Assembly: GCA_964342575.1 (NCBI GenBank)
Contig: CAYFGZ010000102.1
Span: 1 to 12,715 of the forward strand
Direction: 5' to 3'
DNA length: 12,715 bases
DNA from: GCA-002701455 sp964342575
GTDB lineage: Bacteria > Pseudomonadota > Alphaproteobacteria > Thalassobaculales > Thalassobaculaceae
Shown: one piece after another, positions 1 to 6,975 of the stretch
Layout of the letters: each line of letters opens with the position of its first letter
How positions within the stretch are numbered: position 1 is the first letter of the stretch
Notes under the pieces: model-generated
What the model saw: only the letters and a program-made list of their open reading frames with translations
Database searches by the model: none
Told to the model about the DNA's origin: nothing
Made by a program: the position numbers and the translations under genes

Positions 1-250
1 TAATATCATCAAGACGATCTAGCATTTCTGCCGCCCTGGTTTCAGCTCGGCTGTTTTGATCACTATCAGTAGTCGTTTCTTGCAACGCTACTATAGCGTC
101 GAGTGCAGATACTTTAACCGATGGTACAACGCTTTCGGTCGCAATTTCTCCTGCCAGTATATTACCGAAGGTTCCATCCATCTCTTTTGTAACGCCCTTG
201 TTCCGCTTTACGTCAGAAACGCGGTTACGCCTTACCTGGTCAACTTTCAT
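1..250 (-). CDS. fliX: FliX, class II flagellar assembly regulator (partial, 3' end off the left edge)
   Basis: The reverse strand from ATG at 250 reads without a stop to the window edge (83 codons). It starts MKVDQVRRNRVSD and contains the FliX-like segments SALDAIVALQE and RAAEMLDRLDDI; the 'ALDALLALQ' and 'LLDRLEEL' type motifs are characteristic of alphaproteobacterial FliX. In Caulobacter, FliX couples early basal-body assembly to the sigma-54 activator FlbD, so it controls hook, P-ring and filament genes. The gene is divergent from flgI, the arrangement known in Caulobacter and relatives. A weak purine-rich ribosome-binding stretch (GGAAAAAG) lies about 8 nt before the ATG. The small plus-strand frame over this region is its antisense shadow. 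The C-terminal part of the protein is outside the window. Confidence 0.78.
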   Translation of the reverse strand, partial: MKVDQVRRNRVSDVKRNKGVTKEMDGTFGNILAGEIATESVVPSVKVSALDAIVALQETTTDSDQNSRAETRAAEMLDRLDDI

Positions 251-323
251 TGCTAGTCTTTTTCCAAAACCCTTTTTTATGTGTAAATGATTATATCACG
301 ATCACGCCAACGGCATACTTGTT

Positions 324-337
324 TAGTTTTAAAACTA
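324..337. repeat. 14-bp perfect palindrome upstream of the flgI promoter
   Basis: The sequence TAGTTTTAAAACTA is a perfect 14-bp palindrome in the fliX-flgI intergenic region, about 120 bp upstream of the sigma-54 -24 element at 460. That is a usual distance for an enhancer bound by an NtrC-family activator such as FlbD. It is AT-only apart from one G/C pair per arm, so chance is possible. The intergenic region (251-536) otherwise holds only AT-rich sequence and several CTAG tetramers (starting at 253, 335, 367, 417 and 491). Confidence 0.25.
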
Positions 338-459
338 GAAAACGAAATAAGGGCTTTGAAAGGGAGCTAGTAAATACAGCACTTTAATTTATCGACTTTT
401 TGACAGGATTTTTATACTAGAATGGGGTTTTTAATAAAATATTCCTTGCTGTAATAAAC

Positions 460-476
460 TGGCACAAAAATAGCAT
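460..476 (+). promoter_or_regulatory. Sigma-54 promoter of the flgI-cheL-flgN operon
   Basis: TGGCAC-AAAAA-TAGCAT matches the sigma-54 consensus TGGCAC-N5-TTGCW, with exact GG-N10-GC spacing (GG at 461-462, GC at 473-474) and one mismatch in the -12 element. Transcription should begin near 486, giving a leader of about 50 nt before the flgI ATG. Sigma-54 control of P-ring genes is known in Caulobacter, where FlbD/FliX act on such promoters. Confidence 0.7.
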
Positions 477-536
477 TAAAATTAAGTAACCTAGTAAAAT
501 ATAGCGCGACAAAAATGAAAACGGTAAAAAAACAAA

Positions 537-1685
537 ATGTGTCATTTCAATCAAAACATTCCTAATATAGTCAAGAAAACCGGCAGTTTTCTTGCGATAT
601 TATGTTACTTTTTTATATCTAGCACAGAGCCAACAAGTCCACAGACACGCATCAAAGACATTGTGGACTTCGAGGGTGTTCGCGAGAATATGCTAATTGG
701 TTACGGCCTTGTCGTCGGCCTAAACGGCACAGGGGATACTCTGGGTTCCTCTATTTTTACACGCGAAAGTTTGGTTGGCATGTTGGAACGATTAGGCGTA
801 AATGCTCGGGATGATTCGCTAAAAACAGACAACGTCGCAGCCGTAATGGTAACCGCTACTTTGCCCCCTTTTGCAAAGCAGGGCACGCGAATCGACTTAT
901 CGATAAGTGCTATCGGCGATTCAAAAAGTCTTCTTGGGGGGACGTTACTAGTTACCCCCTTAGTTGGAGCGGACGGCGAAGTTTACGCCGTTGCGCAGGG
1001 CCCAGTAGCTGTGGGGGGCGTATCGGCGGGGGGAGCTGGAGCCGAAGTAAGCAAAGGAGTACCTACAAACGGGCGTATCGCAAGTGGCGCCATTATAGAA
1101 CGCGAAATAGCATTTAATTTACAAGGATTAGATACGCTAAGGATTTCACTTCGAAATCCTGACTTTACAACTGCTCGACGGATAGCTCAGGCGATAAATT
1201 CGTATGTCGGAGGTCCAATAGCACAATCAAGAGATTCAGCAACTGTTTCCTTAGTTGTACCGGATAACTATCGAGGTAGAACTGTTGCACTCATCACAGA
1301 TATTGAACAACTTCGCGTAACACCCGATATTTCCGCAAAGGTCGTTATCGACGAACAAACTGGGATAATTGTAATGGGAGAGAATGTCCGCATTAGCACG
1401 GTTGCAATAGCTCAGGGAAATCTAACGATCCGAATCACCGAAACACCCCAGGTGGCGCAGCCGCAGCCATTTTCCGAAACAGGTGAGACCGTTACTGTGC
1501 CTCGAACACAGATCGAAATAGATGAAGATAGCGAAAAACGGCTTAGCGTGTTGTCAAATAGCGTAACTTTGCAAGAGTTAGTTGACGGCCTTAACTCACT
1601 TGGAATAGGCCCGCGTGATATGATCTCAATACTGCAAGCGATCAAAGCAGCCGGTGCACTGCAAGCTGAAATAGAATTGCTTTAG
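537..1685 (+). CDS. flgI: FlgI, flagellar P-ring protein precursor
   Basis: This is the periplasmic subunit of the P-ring, the bushing around the flagellar rod in the peptidoglycan layer. The 382-residue length is normal for FlgI. Residues 1-30 form a Sec signal peptide: a basic end (VKK, 12-14), a hydrophobic core (FLAILCYFFI, 18-27) and a likely cleavage before TRIKDI at 37. The conserved N-terminal block RIKDIVDFEGVREN is followed by GYGLVVGLNGTGD at 55-67, both diagnostic of the family. The C-terminus ends with the typical LNSLGIGPRDMISILQAIKAAGALQAEI block. The ATG at 537 is the only in-frame start that includes the whole signal peptide, since a TAA lies in frame at 525. No clear Shine-Dalgarno precedes it. 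It is first in an operon with cheL (11 nt gap) and flgN, driven by the sigma-54 promoter at 460. Confidence 0.96.
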   Translation: MCHFNQNIPNIVKKTGSFLAILCYFFISSTEPTSPQTRIKDIVDFEGVRENMLIGYGLVVGLNGTGDTLGSSIFTRESLVGMLERLGVNARDDSLKTDNVAAVMVTATLPPFAKQGTRIDLSISAIGDSKSLLGGTLLVTPLVGADGEVYAVAQGPVAVGGVSAGGAGAEVSKGVPTNGRIASGAIIEREIAFNLQGLDTLRISLRNPDFTTARRIAQAINSYVGGPIAQSRDSATVSLVVPDNYRGRTVALITDIEQLRVTPDISAKVVIDEQTGIIVMGENVRISTVAIAQGNLTIRITETPQVAQPQPFSETGETVTVPRTQIEIDEDSEKRLSVLSNSVTLQELVDGLNSLGIGPRDMISILQAIKAAGALQAEIELL

Positions 1686-1696
1686 GGATTAACTAA

Positions 1697-2035
1697 ATGG
1701 ATTCGCTCTCATCTTCAATAACTGCATCCTCTCTCGCCACCCTAGGAGGCGGAGATTCATTTCGAAAACTGCCTGGAAAAGGTCTTAAGCAAGGACAAAG
1801 CAGTGCCGAAATTAAAAAAGTTGCTCGGCAGTTCGAAGGTATGTTTTTGTCACAAATGTTTGGTCATATGTTTAAGGGTATTAAAACGGATGGGCTGATG
1901 GGGGGAGGCAACGGTGAAGAAATTTTTAGAGGGCTTCTCCTTCAAGAATATGGCTCATCGGTTGCTAAAGCTGGCGGCATAGGCTTGGCAAAATCTATAG
2001 AACGCCAATTATTGACGCTTCAGGAGACTAAGTGA
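1697..2035 (+). CDS. flgJ: FlgJ-type rod-binding protein (CheL family)
   Basis: A 112-residue protein consisting of a flexible Ser/Gly-rich N-terminus (about 1-36) and the rod-binding domain of FlgJ (about 37-106). The key segments are IKKVARQFEGMFLSQMF and GGGNGEEIFRGLLLQEYG. In Gammaproteobacteria FlgJ carries a C-terminal muramidase; alphaproteobacterial homologues, often annotated CheL, have only this rod-assembly part, and that is the case here. It is expected to cap or scaffold rod assembly in the periplasm. AGGGAT, overlapping the flgI stop, serves as the ribosome-binding site 7-8 nt before the ATG. Its TGA overlaps the next start, implying translational coupling with flgN. The symbol cheL would be equally acceptable. 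Confidence 0.85.
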   Translation: MDSLSSSITASSLATLGGGDSFRKLPGKGLKQGQSSAEIKKVARQFEGMFLSQMFGHMFKGIKTDGLMGGGNGEEIFRGLLLQEYGSSVAKAGGIGLAKSIERQLLTLQETK

Positions 2036-2487
2036 TGGTAGACCACCGAGCTGTAGTGGAAAGATTTGTCGGTAGCATGACAAGTCTGATGGAACTCCTA
2101 GTCCAAGAAACAGCTATTTTAACTGCAAACAAATATAAAGAACTGGAACCGCTTCAGACAAGGAAAGTACAACTTGCTAAAGCCTATGAAGATGCTCAAA
2201 ATAGTTTACAGGAAAACGCAAATACCCTAGATCACCTTACAAGCGAGGAAAGAGACGACCTAAAGCTATTATACAAAAAGTTCAGAGGTGTGCTGTCTGA
2301 AAATATGATTGTCCTTAGAGGGTCGCATGACGCTACCGACCGAGTTATCAAATTGGTGATTGACGCAGTCAAAAAAGAGCGGGGAATGAGCCCGGAATCC
2401 AGTACAGCGTTCAAATCACGACCCCAGGGATACCAGGCATATACAAGGGCAGAAAATACTAACGCAACCATCCGAGGCTATTTATAA
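2035..2487 (+). CDS. flgN: FlgN-like flagellar export chaperone
   Basis: A 150-residue, mostly helical, charged protein. Residues about 5-115 fit the long antiparallel helices of FlgN family chaperones, which hold the junction proteins FlgK and FlgL before export: VERFVGSMTSLMELLVQETAIL, then KELEPLQTRKVQLAKAYED, and later the ENMIVLRGSHDATDRVIKLV stretch. The C-terminal tail (about 120-150) is polar and probably disordered. The start is taken as ATG 2035, overlapping the cheL stop by one base (TGATG), with GGAG at 2023-2026 eight nt upstream. A GTG at 2032 would add one residue. Position directly after flgI and cheL matches alphaproteobacterial flagellar operons. The assignment rests on fold-like pattern and context because FlgN sequences are poorly conserved. 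Confidence 0.7.
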   Translation: MVDHRAVVERFVGSMTSLMELLVQETAILTANKYKELEPLQTRKVQLAKAYEDAQNSLQENANTLDHLTSEERDDLKLLYKKFRGVLSENMIVLRGSHDATDRVIKLVIDAVKKERGMSPESSTAFKSRPQGYQAYTRAENTNATIRGYL

Positions 2488-2534
2488 CATTCATCCAGCG
2501 GCAATTGGGCACTTGAAATCAGCGAAAAAGATCC

Positions 2535-2550
2535 TATTATCCCAATAATA
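2535..2550 (-). terminator. Weak hairpin at the end of the TPR gene
   Basis: On the minus strand TATTAT-TGGG-ATAATA forms a perfect but AT-only 6-bp stem overlapping the stop codon of the TPR gene. It is followed after GGATC by TTTTT. It sits in the 50-bp convergent gap with flgN and could contribute to termination. The stem is thermodynamically weak, so this is tentative. Confidence 0.2.
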
Positions 2551-3511
2551 ACTCCATAACTCGAGCATCATCAGGGGCGATCTCTTGCATATCCTCTAGT
2601 AGCTTTTCAGCAGCTGAATCATCGCCAATATTTTTCATGACCTTATACGCTGTCAACAGGATTTCCAAGCTGGCCGAATCCATATCTAAAGCCTGTTCTA
2701 TCTTCTCTCTAGCTTCAGTTTTATTATTATTTAACGAGTCCGAAAGAGCGATTACAGATAGGAGAGAAGGATGCCCCTCCCCGTTAATCTCCGTTGCTCG
2801 GTCTAATTCTTGTTGGGCCTCTTCTTTTCTATCTAGATCAATTAATGTGGCAGCGAGGCCAGATCGACATCGTATATCGTCTGGATCCACCTGCAAGCCG
2901 GATCTAAAGGTTCGTTCAGCCAGCTCAGGATCTGCAAGAGCATTCAAAATTACACCGAGCTGGACAAAGGTCGTCACATCGCCAGCGTCTAATTCTATGG
3001 CATGATTGGAAAATTCTAATGCACTTACTAGATCACCCGTCTCCAAAGAAAGTAGGCCTTGCCACTTGCTATAACTAGCATTTTCTCTGTCTATCTCTTG
3101 GGCGGCCTTTAAAATAACTTTGGCATCTTCCCTTCTATTTGAGGCCCTCATACCCAGCGCAATATAAAACCTTGCATCCGCGTGATCTGGATCTAACTCC
3201 ATTACTTTTCTCAGTGCCACCTCCGACTCTCGAATATCATTTTGTTCGAGCAGCAGAATACCCAAATGTAGCAAATACCTAGTATTTTTCGGCTCAATTT
3301 GTATGGCCGTAGCGTAAAAGTCCTTGGCTGCCTCAGTTTCTCCGCATTGCATGCACAATAAGCCTGCAAGATCCAATGCTTTTGCATTATGTGGGTCAAG
3401 GTCTAACGCTTGTAAATAATAATCTCTAGCCTGCTCTATATCACCAGAGTCATGGTGTGATATGCCATCCGCAATCAATTGCTCCACGAGGTCTTCGTTT
3501 TTATCGGTCAT
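2537..3511 (-). CDS. Nine-repeat tetratricopeptide (TPR) protein of unknown role
   Basis: The protein is nearly all TPRs. About nine 34-residue repeats run from residue 8 to the end, each closing with an A..L.P/D-type turn, for example YYLQALDLDPHN, FYATAIQIEPKN, LRKVMELDPDH and FRSGLQVDPDD. There is no signal peptide, membrane segment or catalytic domain, so it is probably a cytoplasmic protein-binding scaffold. It is strongly acidic. The start is ATG 3511, preceded closely by GGGGTGG; a GTG two codons earlier (3517) is possible and gives 326 aa. It is convergent with the flgI operon and lies downstream of flgK-flgL and the flaG-like gene on the same strand, with 240 bp between. Its repeats resemble the TPR halves of the two TPR-glycosyltransferase proteins in this window, which suggests a flagellin- or junction-protein-binding role. 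That is inference from context only. Confidence 0.8.
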   Translation of the reverse strand: MTDKNEDLVEQLIADGISHHDSGDIEQARDYYLQALDLDPHNAKALDLAGLLCMQCGETEAAKDFYATAIQIEPKNTRYLLHLGILLLEQNDIRESEVALRKVMELDPDHADARFYIALGMRASNRREDAKVILKAAQEIDRENASYSKWQGLLSLETGDLVSALEFSNHAIELDAGDVTTFVQLGVILNALADPELAERTFRSGLQVDPDDIRCRSGLAATLIDLDRKEEAQQELDRATEINGEGHPSLLSVIALSDSLNNNKTEAREKIEQALDMDSASLEILLTAYKVMKNIGDDSAAEKLLEDMQEIAPDDARVMELLLG

Positions 3512-3752
3512 TACCACCCCATTTTGCAGCCTGTTTCGGTCGAAGGTTCTTAGATGCGAACACCCAATGGACTATGAATACCACATATTGGGCATGCTGG
3601 TAAATTTTTTAATATATATTGAGTGATTTTTTTTAAAAACTACTTATCATTGAGCATGGATCCAACCGTGCGAAACGAACTGCTTCTGGAAGAAAACAAC
3701 GTAGCTACAATCTAGCTTTTGTTAGGTTGTTTGCTAAAAGAGTAAGTCAACC
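3512..3752. other. Intergenic region with a possible 19-codon reading frame
   Basis: This 241-bp AT-rich gap lies upstream of the TPR gene and downstream of the flaG-like gene. A plus-strand frame at 3656-3715 encodes MDPTVRNELLLEENNVATI. It stops in a small hairpin (AGCTA-CAATC-TAGCT, 3703-3717) followed by TTT. No ribosome-binding site at a normal distance is seen. An inverted repeat CCCAAT (3563-3568) / ATTGGG (3587-3592) lies about 55 bp upstream of the TPR gene and could be an operator. No convincing sigma-54 or sigma-70 promoter was found here. Confidence 0.3.
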
Positions 3753-4229
3753 TCAAGTATTACCAAGCCCGTCTGCTATACCAACGGTTGAAGTAGCAAC
3801 CGAGTTACTAACGCTCGGACTTTGGCTTCCGCCTTCTGATTGAACGCGAACGCCCTCTCCAACACTATTTGCCTCAGCGCCGACGGTCTGTAACGAGCTG
3901 GGGTTAGCACCTTGCTCTGTCCCGCTAGGCTCCATCCGCCGTGCCGCAGCCTCTGCCGTCGCCTGTCGCCCTTTTATTACACTTTGCTGGGGGTATTCCT
4001 GCTTTACTTCGCCAGATAGGCCATCCCTTACTCTGAAAATCACTGCAAGCGACTCACTATCAAATTGTATAACTGGAGTAATAAATAAACCAGCAGTGCT
4101 TCGTGCTTTCTGAGAAGGTTTAGCTGCACTATCCGCTGGCGACTGCGCCGCAGTTGGCTGTGCTTGCTTTTCGCTGTTCCCTACGGGCTGCGATGGTGTA
4201 ATTTTACTTGCTTCCACTTCACCCTCCAT
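3753..4229 (-). CDS. FlaG-like small flagellar-associated protein
   Basis: A 158-residue protein with a short ordered core flanked by low-complexity sequence. Residues about 1-45 are Ser/Pro/Ala/Gln-rich. The core (about 46-95: GLFITPVIQFDSESLAVIFRV, then RDGLSGEVKQEYPQQSV) resembles the FlaG pattern of two strands followed by 'D..TGEVIRQIP'. The tail (about 96-158) is Ser/Gly/Val-rich and probably disordered. FlaG proteins affect filament length in other bacteria; the function here is not known. It follows flgK-flgL on the same strand after 170 bp, which fits a filament-related role. Start choice is open. ATG 4229 has no good ribosome-binding site, whereas GTG 4217 has GGAGGG (4227-4222) at ideal spacing, which would remove four residues. 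The FlaG assignment rests on a short motif and on context. Confidence 0.6.
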   Translation of the reverse strand: MEGEVEASKITPSQPVGNSEKQAQPTAAQSPADSAAKPSQKARSTAGLFITPVIQFDSESLAVIFRVRDGLSGEVKQEYPQQSVIKGRQATAEAAARRMEPSGTEQGANPSSLQTVGAEANSVGEGVRVQSEGGSQSPSVSNSVATSTVGIADGLGNT

Positions 4230-4278
4230 TCTGGAGTGACTATGTGCTATCTCATTTATGGCGTTTTACCATTTGATC

Positions 4279-4305
4279 ATTATCCCATACCAGAGTTAAA
4301 GACAA
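4279..4305 (-). promoter_or_regulatory. Possible sigma-70-type promoter of the flaG-like gene
   Basis: On the minus strand TTGTCT (4305-4300) and GATAAT (4284-4279) are separated by 15 bp, a little shorter than ideal. The predicted start would be about 40 nt before the gene. The -35 box lies inside an inverted repeat AGACA-AC-TGTCT (4300-4311). No sigma-54 pattern was found in this gap. Weak evidence. Confidence 0.22.
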
Positions 4306-4313
4306 CTGTCTAG

Positions 4314-4331
4314 AAAAAAAAATACTTTTTT
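4314..4331 (-). terminator. A/T-only stem with T9 tract downstream of flgL
   Basis: On the minus strand a run of six A (4331-4326), a GTA loop and nine T (4322-4314) lie about 70 nt after the flgL stop codon. The T-tract is terminator-like, but the stem has no G/C pairs. It may end part of the flgK-flgL transcript before the flaG-like gene. Confidence 0.25.
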
Positions 4332-4399
4332 ATTATTAACGTACTTTTTGCAGATCTATAGACTAGTTACTCGGGCTTATATTTTCATAACAACTATCA

Positions 4400-5434
4400 T
4401 TAATTCAGAAAATTTAGTAAGGAAAACCCTCTAGATGCAGCGGTAATCTGGTATGAGGACTCTATCTGGGACCGTAGACTTTGAAATCGGTTGATTGCTT
4501 CAAAAGAATCCACATTTTCAACGTTATCCAGCTGGCTAGTGACTAATTCGATATCATTTTTGTGCTTTTCCTGGATAGAGTTAAGACGAGCCAAATCCCC
4601 TCCAAGGTCCGCAACCATCTGATTAATATCATCAAAAGCCTGTTCGACCGTACCCCTAGAATTGTCAACTAGTGTCCTATATTCGCTTTGGTTAGCCTGC
4701 TGTTGAGCTGCAGTACCCCCGGCAACCGTTACATTTGCAAAAATGTTTAAAATTTCAAATAAATCTGAAAAGGCCTCCTGATTAGCCATCTCACCATACG
4801 ATACGTTAAGCCCAACTGCAGCGTGAACAGTATTCTCCGACGCGCTAGATAATGTACCCAAGGCATTCCAATTCCCCATAGTATTAAACCATGTGTTCGA
4901 ATTGTTCTGTATCGTTGCTGCCGAGTTTGACGCTGCATTAACCGCCGTGTTCACTCCACCACCCGCCGCGAAATTTGTCTTGATAGTTTCTGTATTAATG
5001 ATTGGTGCAGTACTAGAAGCCATGCCCGAAAAAACGAAGATACCAGCCACTTCCGAATTCAATAAATTTGCCAGGCGATCTATTTGCGTCTTCGCAAATT
5101 CATTCATTATTGGTAAATTTTCGGAGTACAAATCTTGTGTTTGTTTAATCAATTCAACTCGAAGATCCGAGGCCAAATTTTGAATTTCCGTTAGGGCTGA
5201 ACTGGCAACTTCAGCTCTAAGTTTTGTTGTATTTATGGTATTAATGTAAGATTCTCGAGTCGATAAAACTTCCCTCAATTGAACAGAAACACGGGCCTTT
5301 TCACCTTTTAAACCCGAAAAAACAGATGCAACTTTCCCCGTACTTATTTGTTCTTCTGTTTTAGCTAAATCGACATGCAAGTCGCGTACGCTAGCCTGCA
5401 GTCGATTAATATGTGTCACGTTCGCTAATCTCAT
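4400..5434 (-). CDS. flgL: FlgL, hook-filament junction protein (HAP3)
   Basis: A 344-residue flagellin-superfamily protein. The N-terminal helix region (MRLANVTHINRLQASVRDLHVDLAKTEEQ, then ISTGKVASVFSGL, about 1-45) corresponds to the FlgL/flagellin 'LN..L...QEQISTGKR' block. The C-terminus (RSQIESSYQITAASRGFSLLNFLN) is the matching D0/D1 helix, similar to the end of the flagellin in this window. The central part (about 140-215) is Asn/Ala/Thr-rich and variable. FlgL sits between FlgK and the filament and is exported by the flagellar type III system, probably by way of a FlgN-like chaperone. ATG 5434 lies 19 nt after the flgK stop with AGGA about 8 nt upstream, so the two genes are co-transcribed. 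Distinguished from a flagellin by its place directly after flgK. Confidence 0.9.
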   Translation of the reverse strand: MRLANVTHINRLQASVRDLHVDLAKTEEQISTGKVASVFSGLKGEKARVSVQLREVLSTRESYINTINTTKLRAEVASSALTEIQNLASDLRVELIKQTQDLYSENLPIMNEFAKTQIDRLANLLNSEVAGIFVFSGMASSTAPIINTETIKTNFAAGGGVNTAVNAASNSAATIQNNSNTWFNTMGNWNALGTLSSASENTVHAAVGLNVSYGEMANQEAFSDLFEILNIFANVTVAGGTAAQQQANQSEYRTLVDNSRGTVEQAFDDINQMVADLGGDLARLNSIQEKHKNDIELVTSQLDNVENVDSFEAINRFQSLRSQIESSYQITAASRGFSLLNFLN

Positions 5435-5453
5435 TGGCCAATCCTATCAATCG

Positions 5454-6887
5454 TCAGATCATATTTATAACATCATCAAAGGCACGTTGCACCGTAGTCA
5501 AAACCCGGGCAGACGCGCCAAAGGCTGCTTCTAACGTTATGAGGTTTGTCAATTCCTCATCCGTATTTACACCACTTTCATTTTCAAATCTGTCCCGTAG
5601 CTGATCACGAAAAACCGTTTGAAAACTCAGCTGCGTCTCATATTCTGCCTTTGTATTCGCTACGCTGCCGACCAATGCGGCGGCGAAACCTTCCATCGTG
5701 TTACTAACCGCGGGCACCTGAGATAAAGCAGTTTGTGTTTCAAATAATGAGAGTATCGCCAGTGGTAAACTGTTGTCTGACGGACCTAATGCGGTATAAC
5801 CACCCGTGGGATTAACAACGAGACTTGGATTGTTCACTAAAGCAGCCCTCACTCTTATAGTGCCTGAAAAACCAGCCGTAAAACTATTGGGTGTACCAAA
5901 GGCTTGAGGTGCGTTACCAGCCGCATCTGTAAACAAATTGAGAGCCTCAGTACTACCTCCCACGGCTACTACATCTAATTGTTTGGCCACTTCCAAAGCT
6001 AGATCGTCCAGTACTACTTGAAATTGGGGTAAAACTGTGTCCCTCAATGTCAATAAACCCGCTATAACTCCGTCTCTCGCCTTTATCTTATCGGTAATAA
6101 CCACTCCAGCTAGAGTGACATCGCCTCCATTGGTACTCGCCGACAATGCTGCCGTTGGAGTAAAAGCTAACTGCAACAAAGTGTCGTCCAACATTAGCGC
6201 TCCATCCGCCGTCGACACCGTCACCCTACTGTTTTTTCTCTCAAATGACCCAATGCTGAGGTTTTTATTGATGTTCAACAATAATTGGTCTCTTTTATCC
6301 TCTAAATCAGCAGTTGATTTCTCAGCTGCCGTTCGTTGACCTATTTGTTCATTCAGGTCTTTGATTACTGCAAGGTCGCTATTGACGGAAGTTACAAAGT
6401 CCGAAATCCTACTATCAGATTCCACTCTAAGTTCTTGAATTAGATCATTGAAACTATTAAATGATCTAGCTAATTCATCTGCTGTTGCAACCAATGCAAT
6501 AGCATTGGTTGAGTTTTCAGGAGCCGTTGCTAATGTCTGAAAAGCGCCCTTCAATTCAGTTAGCTTAGCAGCTATAGAAGATTGATCGTCGGGCCTTCCG
6601 AACTCAAGCTCTAATCTACCAAGAAATTCGTCTAAAATTTCCAATTTCTCAATTGCCGCGTACTGTTCACGAACTTCTCTCTGCAGATTTTCGCTGACTT
6701 TCCGTGTAACCTCATCCGTTTGAACACCATGCCCTCTTCCACCAATAATCCGATTGCTTTGATTGTGGATTTTCTTTGTGTAACCTTCTGTAGTAGCATT
6801 TGCGATGTTGCGAGACACCACGTCTAATCCGGCTTGCGCACTAATCATCCCAGACCTGGCGTGCAAAAGTGATGTTGTGAGGGTCAT
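5454..6887 (-). CDS. flgK: FlgK, hook-filament junction protein (HAP1)
   Basis: The 477-residue product begins with the FlgK/rod-hook N-terminal signature: LLHARSGMISAQAGLDVVSRN followed by IANATTEGYTKK (residues about 7-40). This corresponds to the 'NIANANTPGYTR' motif shared by axial proteins. A long helical region (about 60-215) follows, then a variable beta-rich middle (about 215-395). The conserved FlgK C-terminus is EESGVNTDEELTNLI-like with a terminal RVLTTVQRAFDDVINMI helix. It forms the first junction layer on the hook and is exported by the flagellar type III apparatus. AAGGTGAT at 5-6 nt before ATG 6887 is the ribosome-binding site. Transcription should start near 6936 from the sigma-54 promoter at 6947-6963. 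Two strong inverted repeats lie within the coding sequence (6438-6511). Confidence 0.95.
   Translation of the reverse strand: MTLTTSLLHARSGMISAQAGLDVVSRNIANATTEGYTKKIHNQSNRIIGGRGHGVQTDEVTRKVSENLQREVREQYAAIEKLEILDEFLGRLELEFGRPDDQSSIAAKLTELKGAFQTLATAPENSTNAIALVATADELARSFNSFNDLIQELRVESDSRISDFVTSVNSDLAVIKDLNEQIGQRTAAEKSTADLEDKRDQLLLNINKNLSIGSFERKNSRVTVSTADGALMLDDTLLQLAFTPTAALSASTNGGDVTLAGVVITDKIKARDGVIAGLLTLRDTVLPQFQVVLDDLALEVAKQLDVVAVGGSTEALNLFTDAAGNAPQAFGTPNSFTAGFSGTIRVRAALVNNPSLVVNPTGGYTALGPSDNSLPLAILSLFETQTALSQVPAVSNTMEGFAAALVGSVANTKAEYETQLSFQTVFRDQLRDRFENESGVNTDEELTNLITLEAAFGASARVLTTVQRAFDDVINMI
6438..6476 (-). repeat. Nested inverted repeat inside flgK
   Basis: TAGATCATT (6441-6449) and AATGATCTA (6460-6468) are perfect 9-bp inverted arms around a 10-nt loop. 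Outer arms GAATTAG (6438-6444) and CTAATTC (6470-6476) also pair, partly competing with the inner ones. It lies within flgK codons for a helical segment. Function unknown; it may be a coding coincidence or an mRNA structure. Confidence 0.5.
6488..6511 (-). repeat. Perfect 10-bp hairpin inside flgK
   Basis: CAACCAATGC (6488-6497) and GCATTGGTTG (6502-6511) are perfect inverted arms with a 4-nt loop. In the flgK mRNA this would be a stable stem-loop about 375 nt after the start codon. It has no following T-run, so it is not an intrinsic terminator. It lies only 11 nt from the preceding inverted repeat. Confidence 0.55.
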
Positions 6888-6946
6888 AGAATCACCTTTC
6901 GGGCAAAGCTATAAAAAACTCGTATAGTAGAACTCACAAACGTATA

Positions 6947-6963
6947 TGCAATTTTCAGGCCAA
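6947..6963 (-). promoter_or_regulatory. Sigma-54 promoter of flgK-flgL
   Basis: The minus strand reads TTGGCCTGAAAATTGCA, with GG (6961-6960) and GC (6949-6948) separated by exactly 10 bp and a perfect TTGCA -12 element. Predicted start is near 6936, giving a leader of about 49 nt. It shares the TTGGCCT -24 block with the flagellin promoter at 10273-10289, suggesting the same activator and timing. Confidence 0.75.
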
Positions 6964-6975
6964 TTTTGTTTTATT

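Noticed and set aside
56..256. Plus-strand 66-codon frame
   Set aside because: It is antisense to the FliX coding frame, which shows family motifs.
252..265. GC-N10-CC pattern (possible sigma-54 promoter for fliX)
   Set aside because: It lies only two bases before the fliX start codon and the flanking bases do not fit the consensus.
3654..3667. GC-N10-CC pattern upstream of the TPR gene
   Set aside because: The -24 (CGGTTG) and -12 (ATGCT) elements match poorly, so only the spacing is right.
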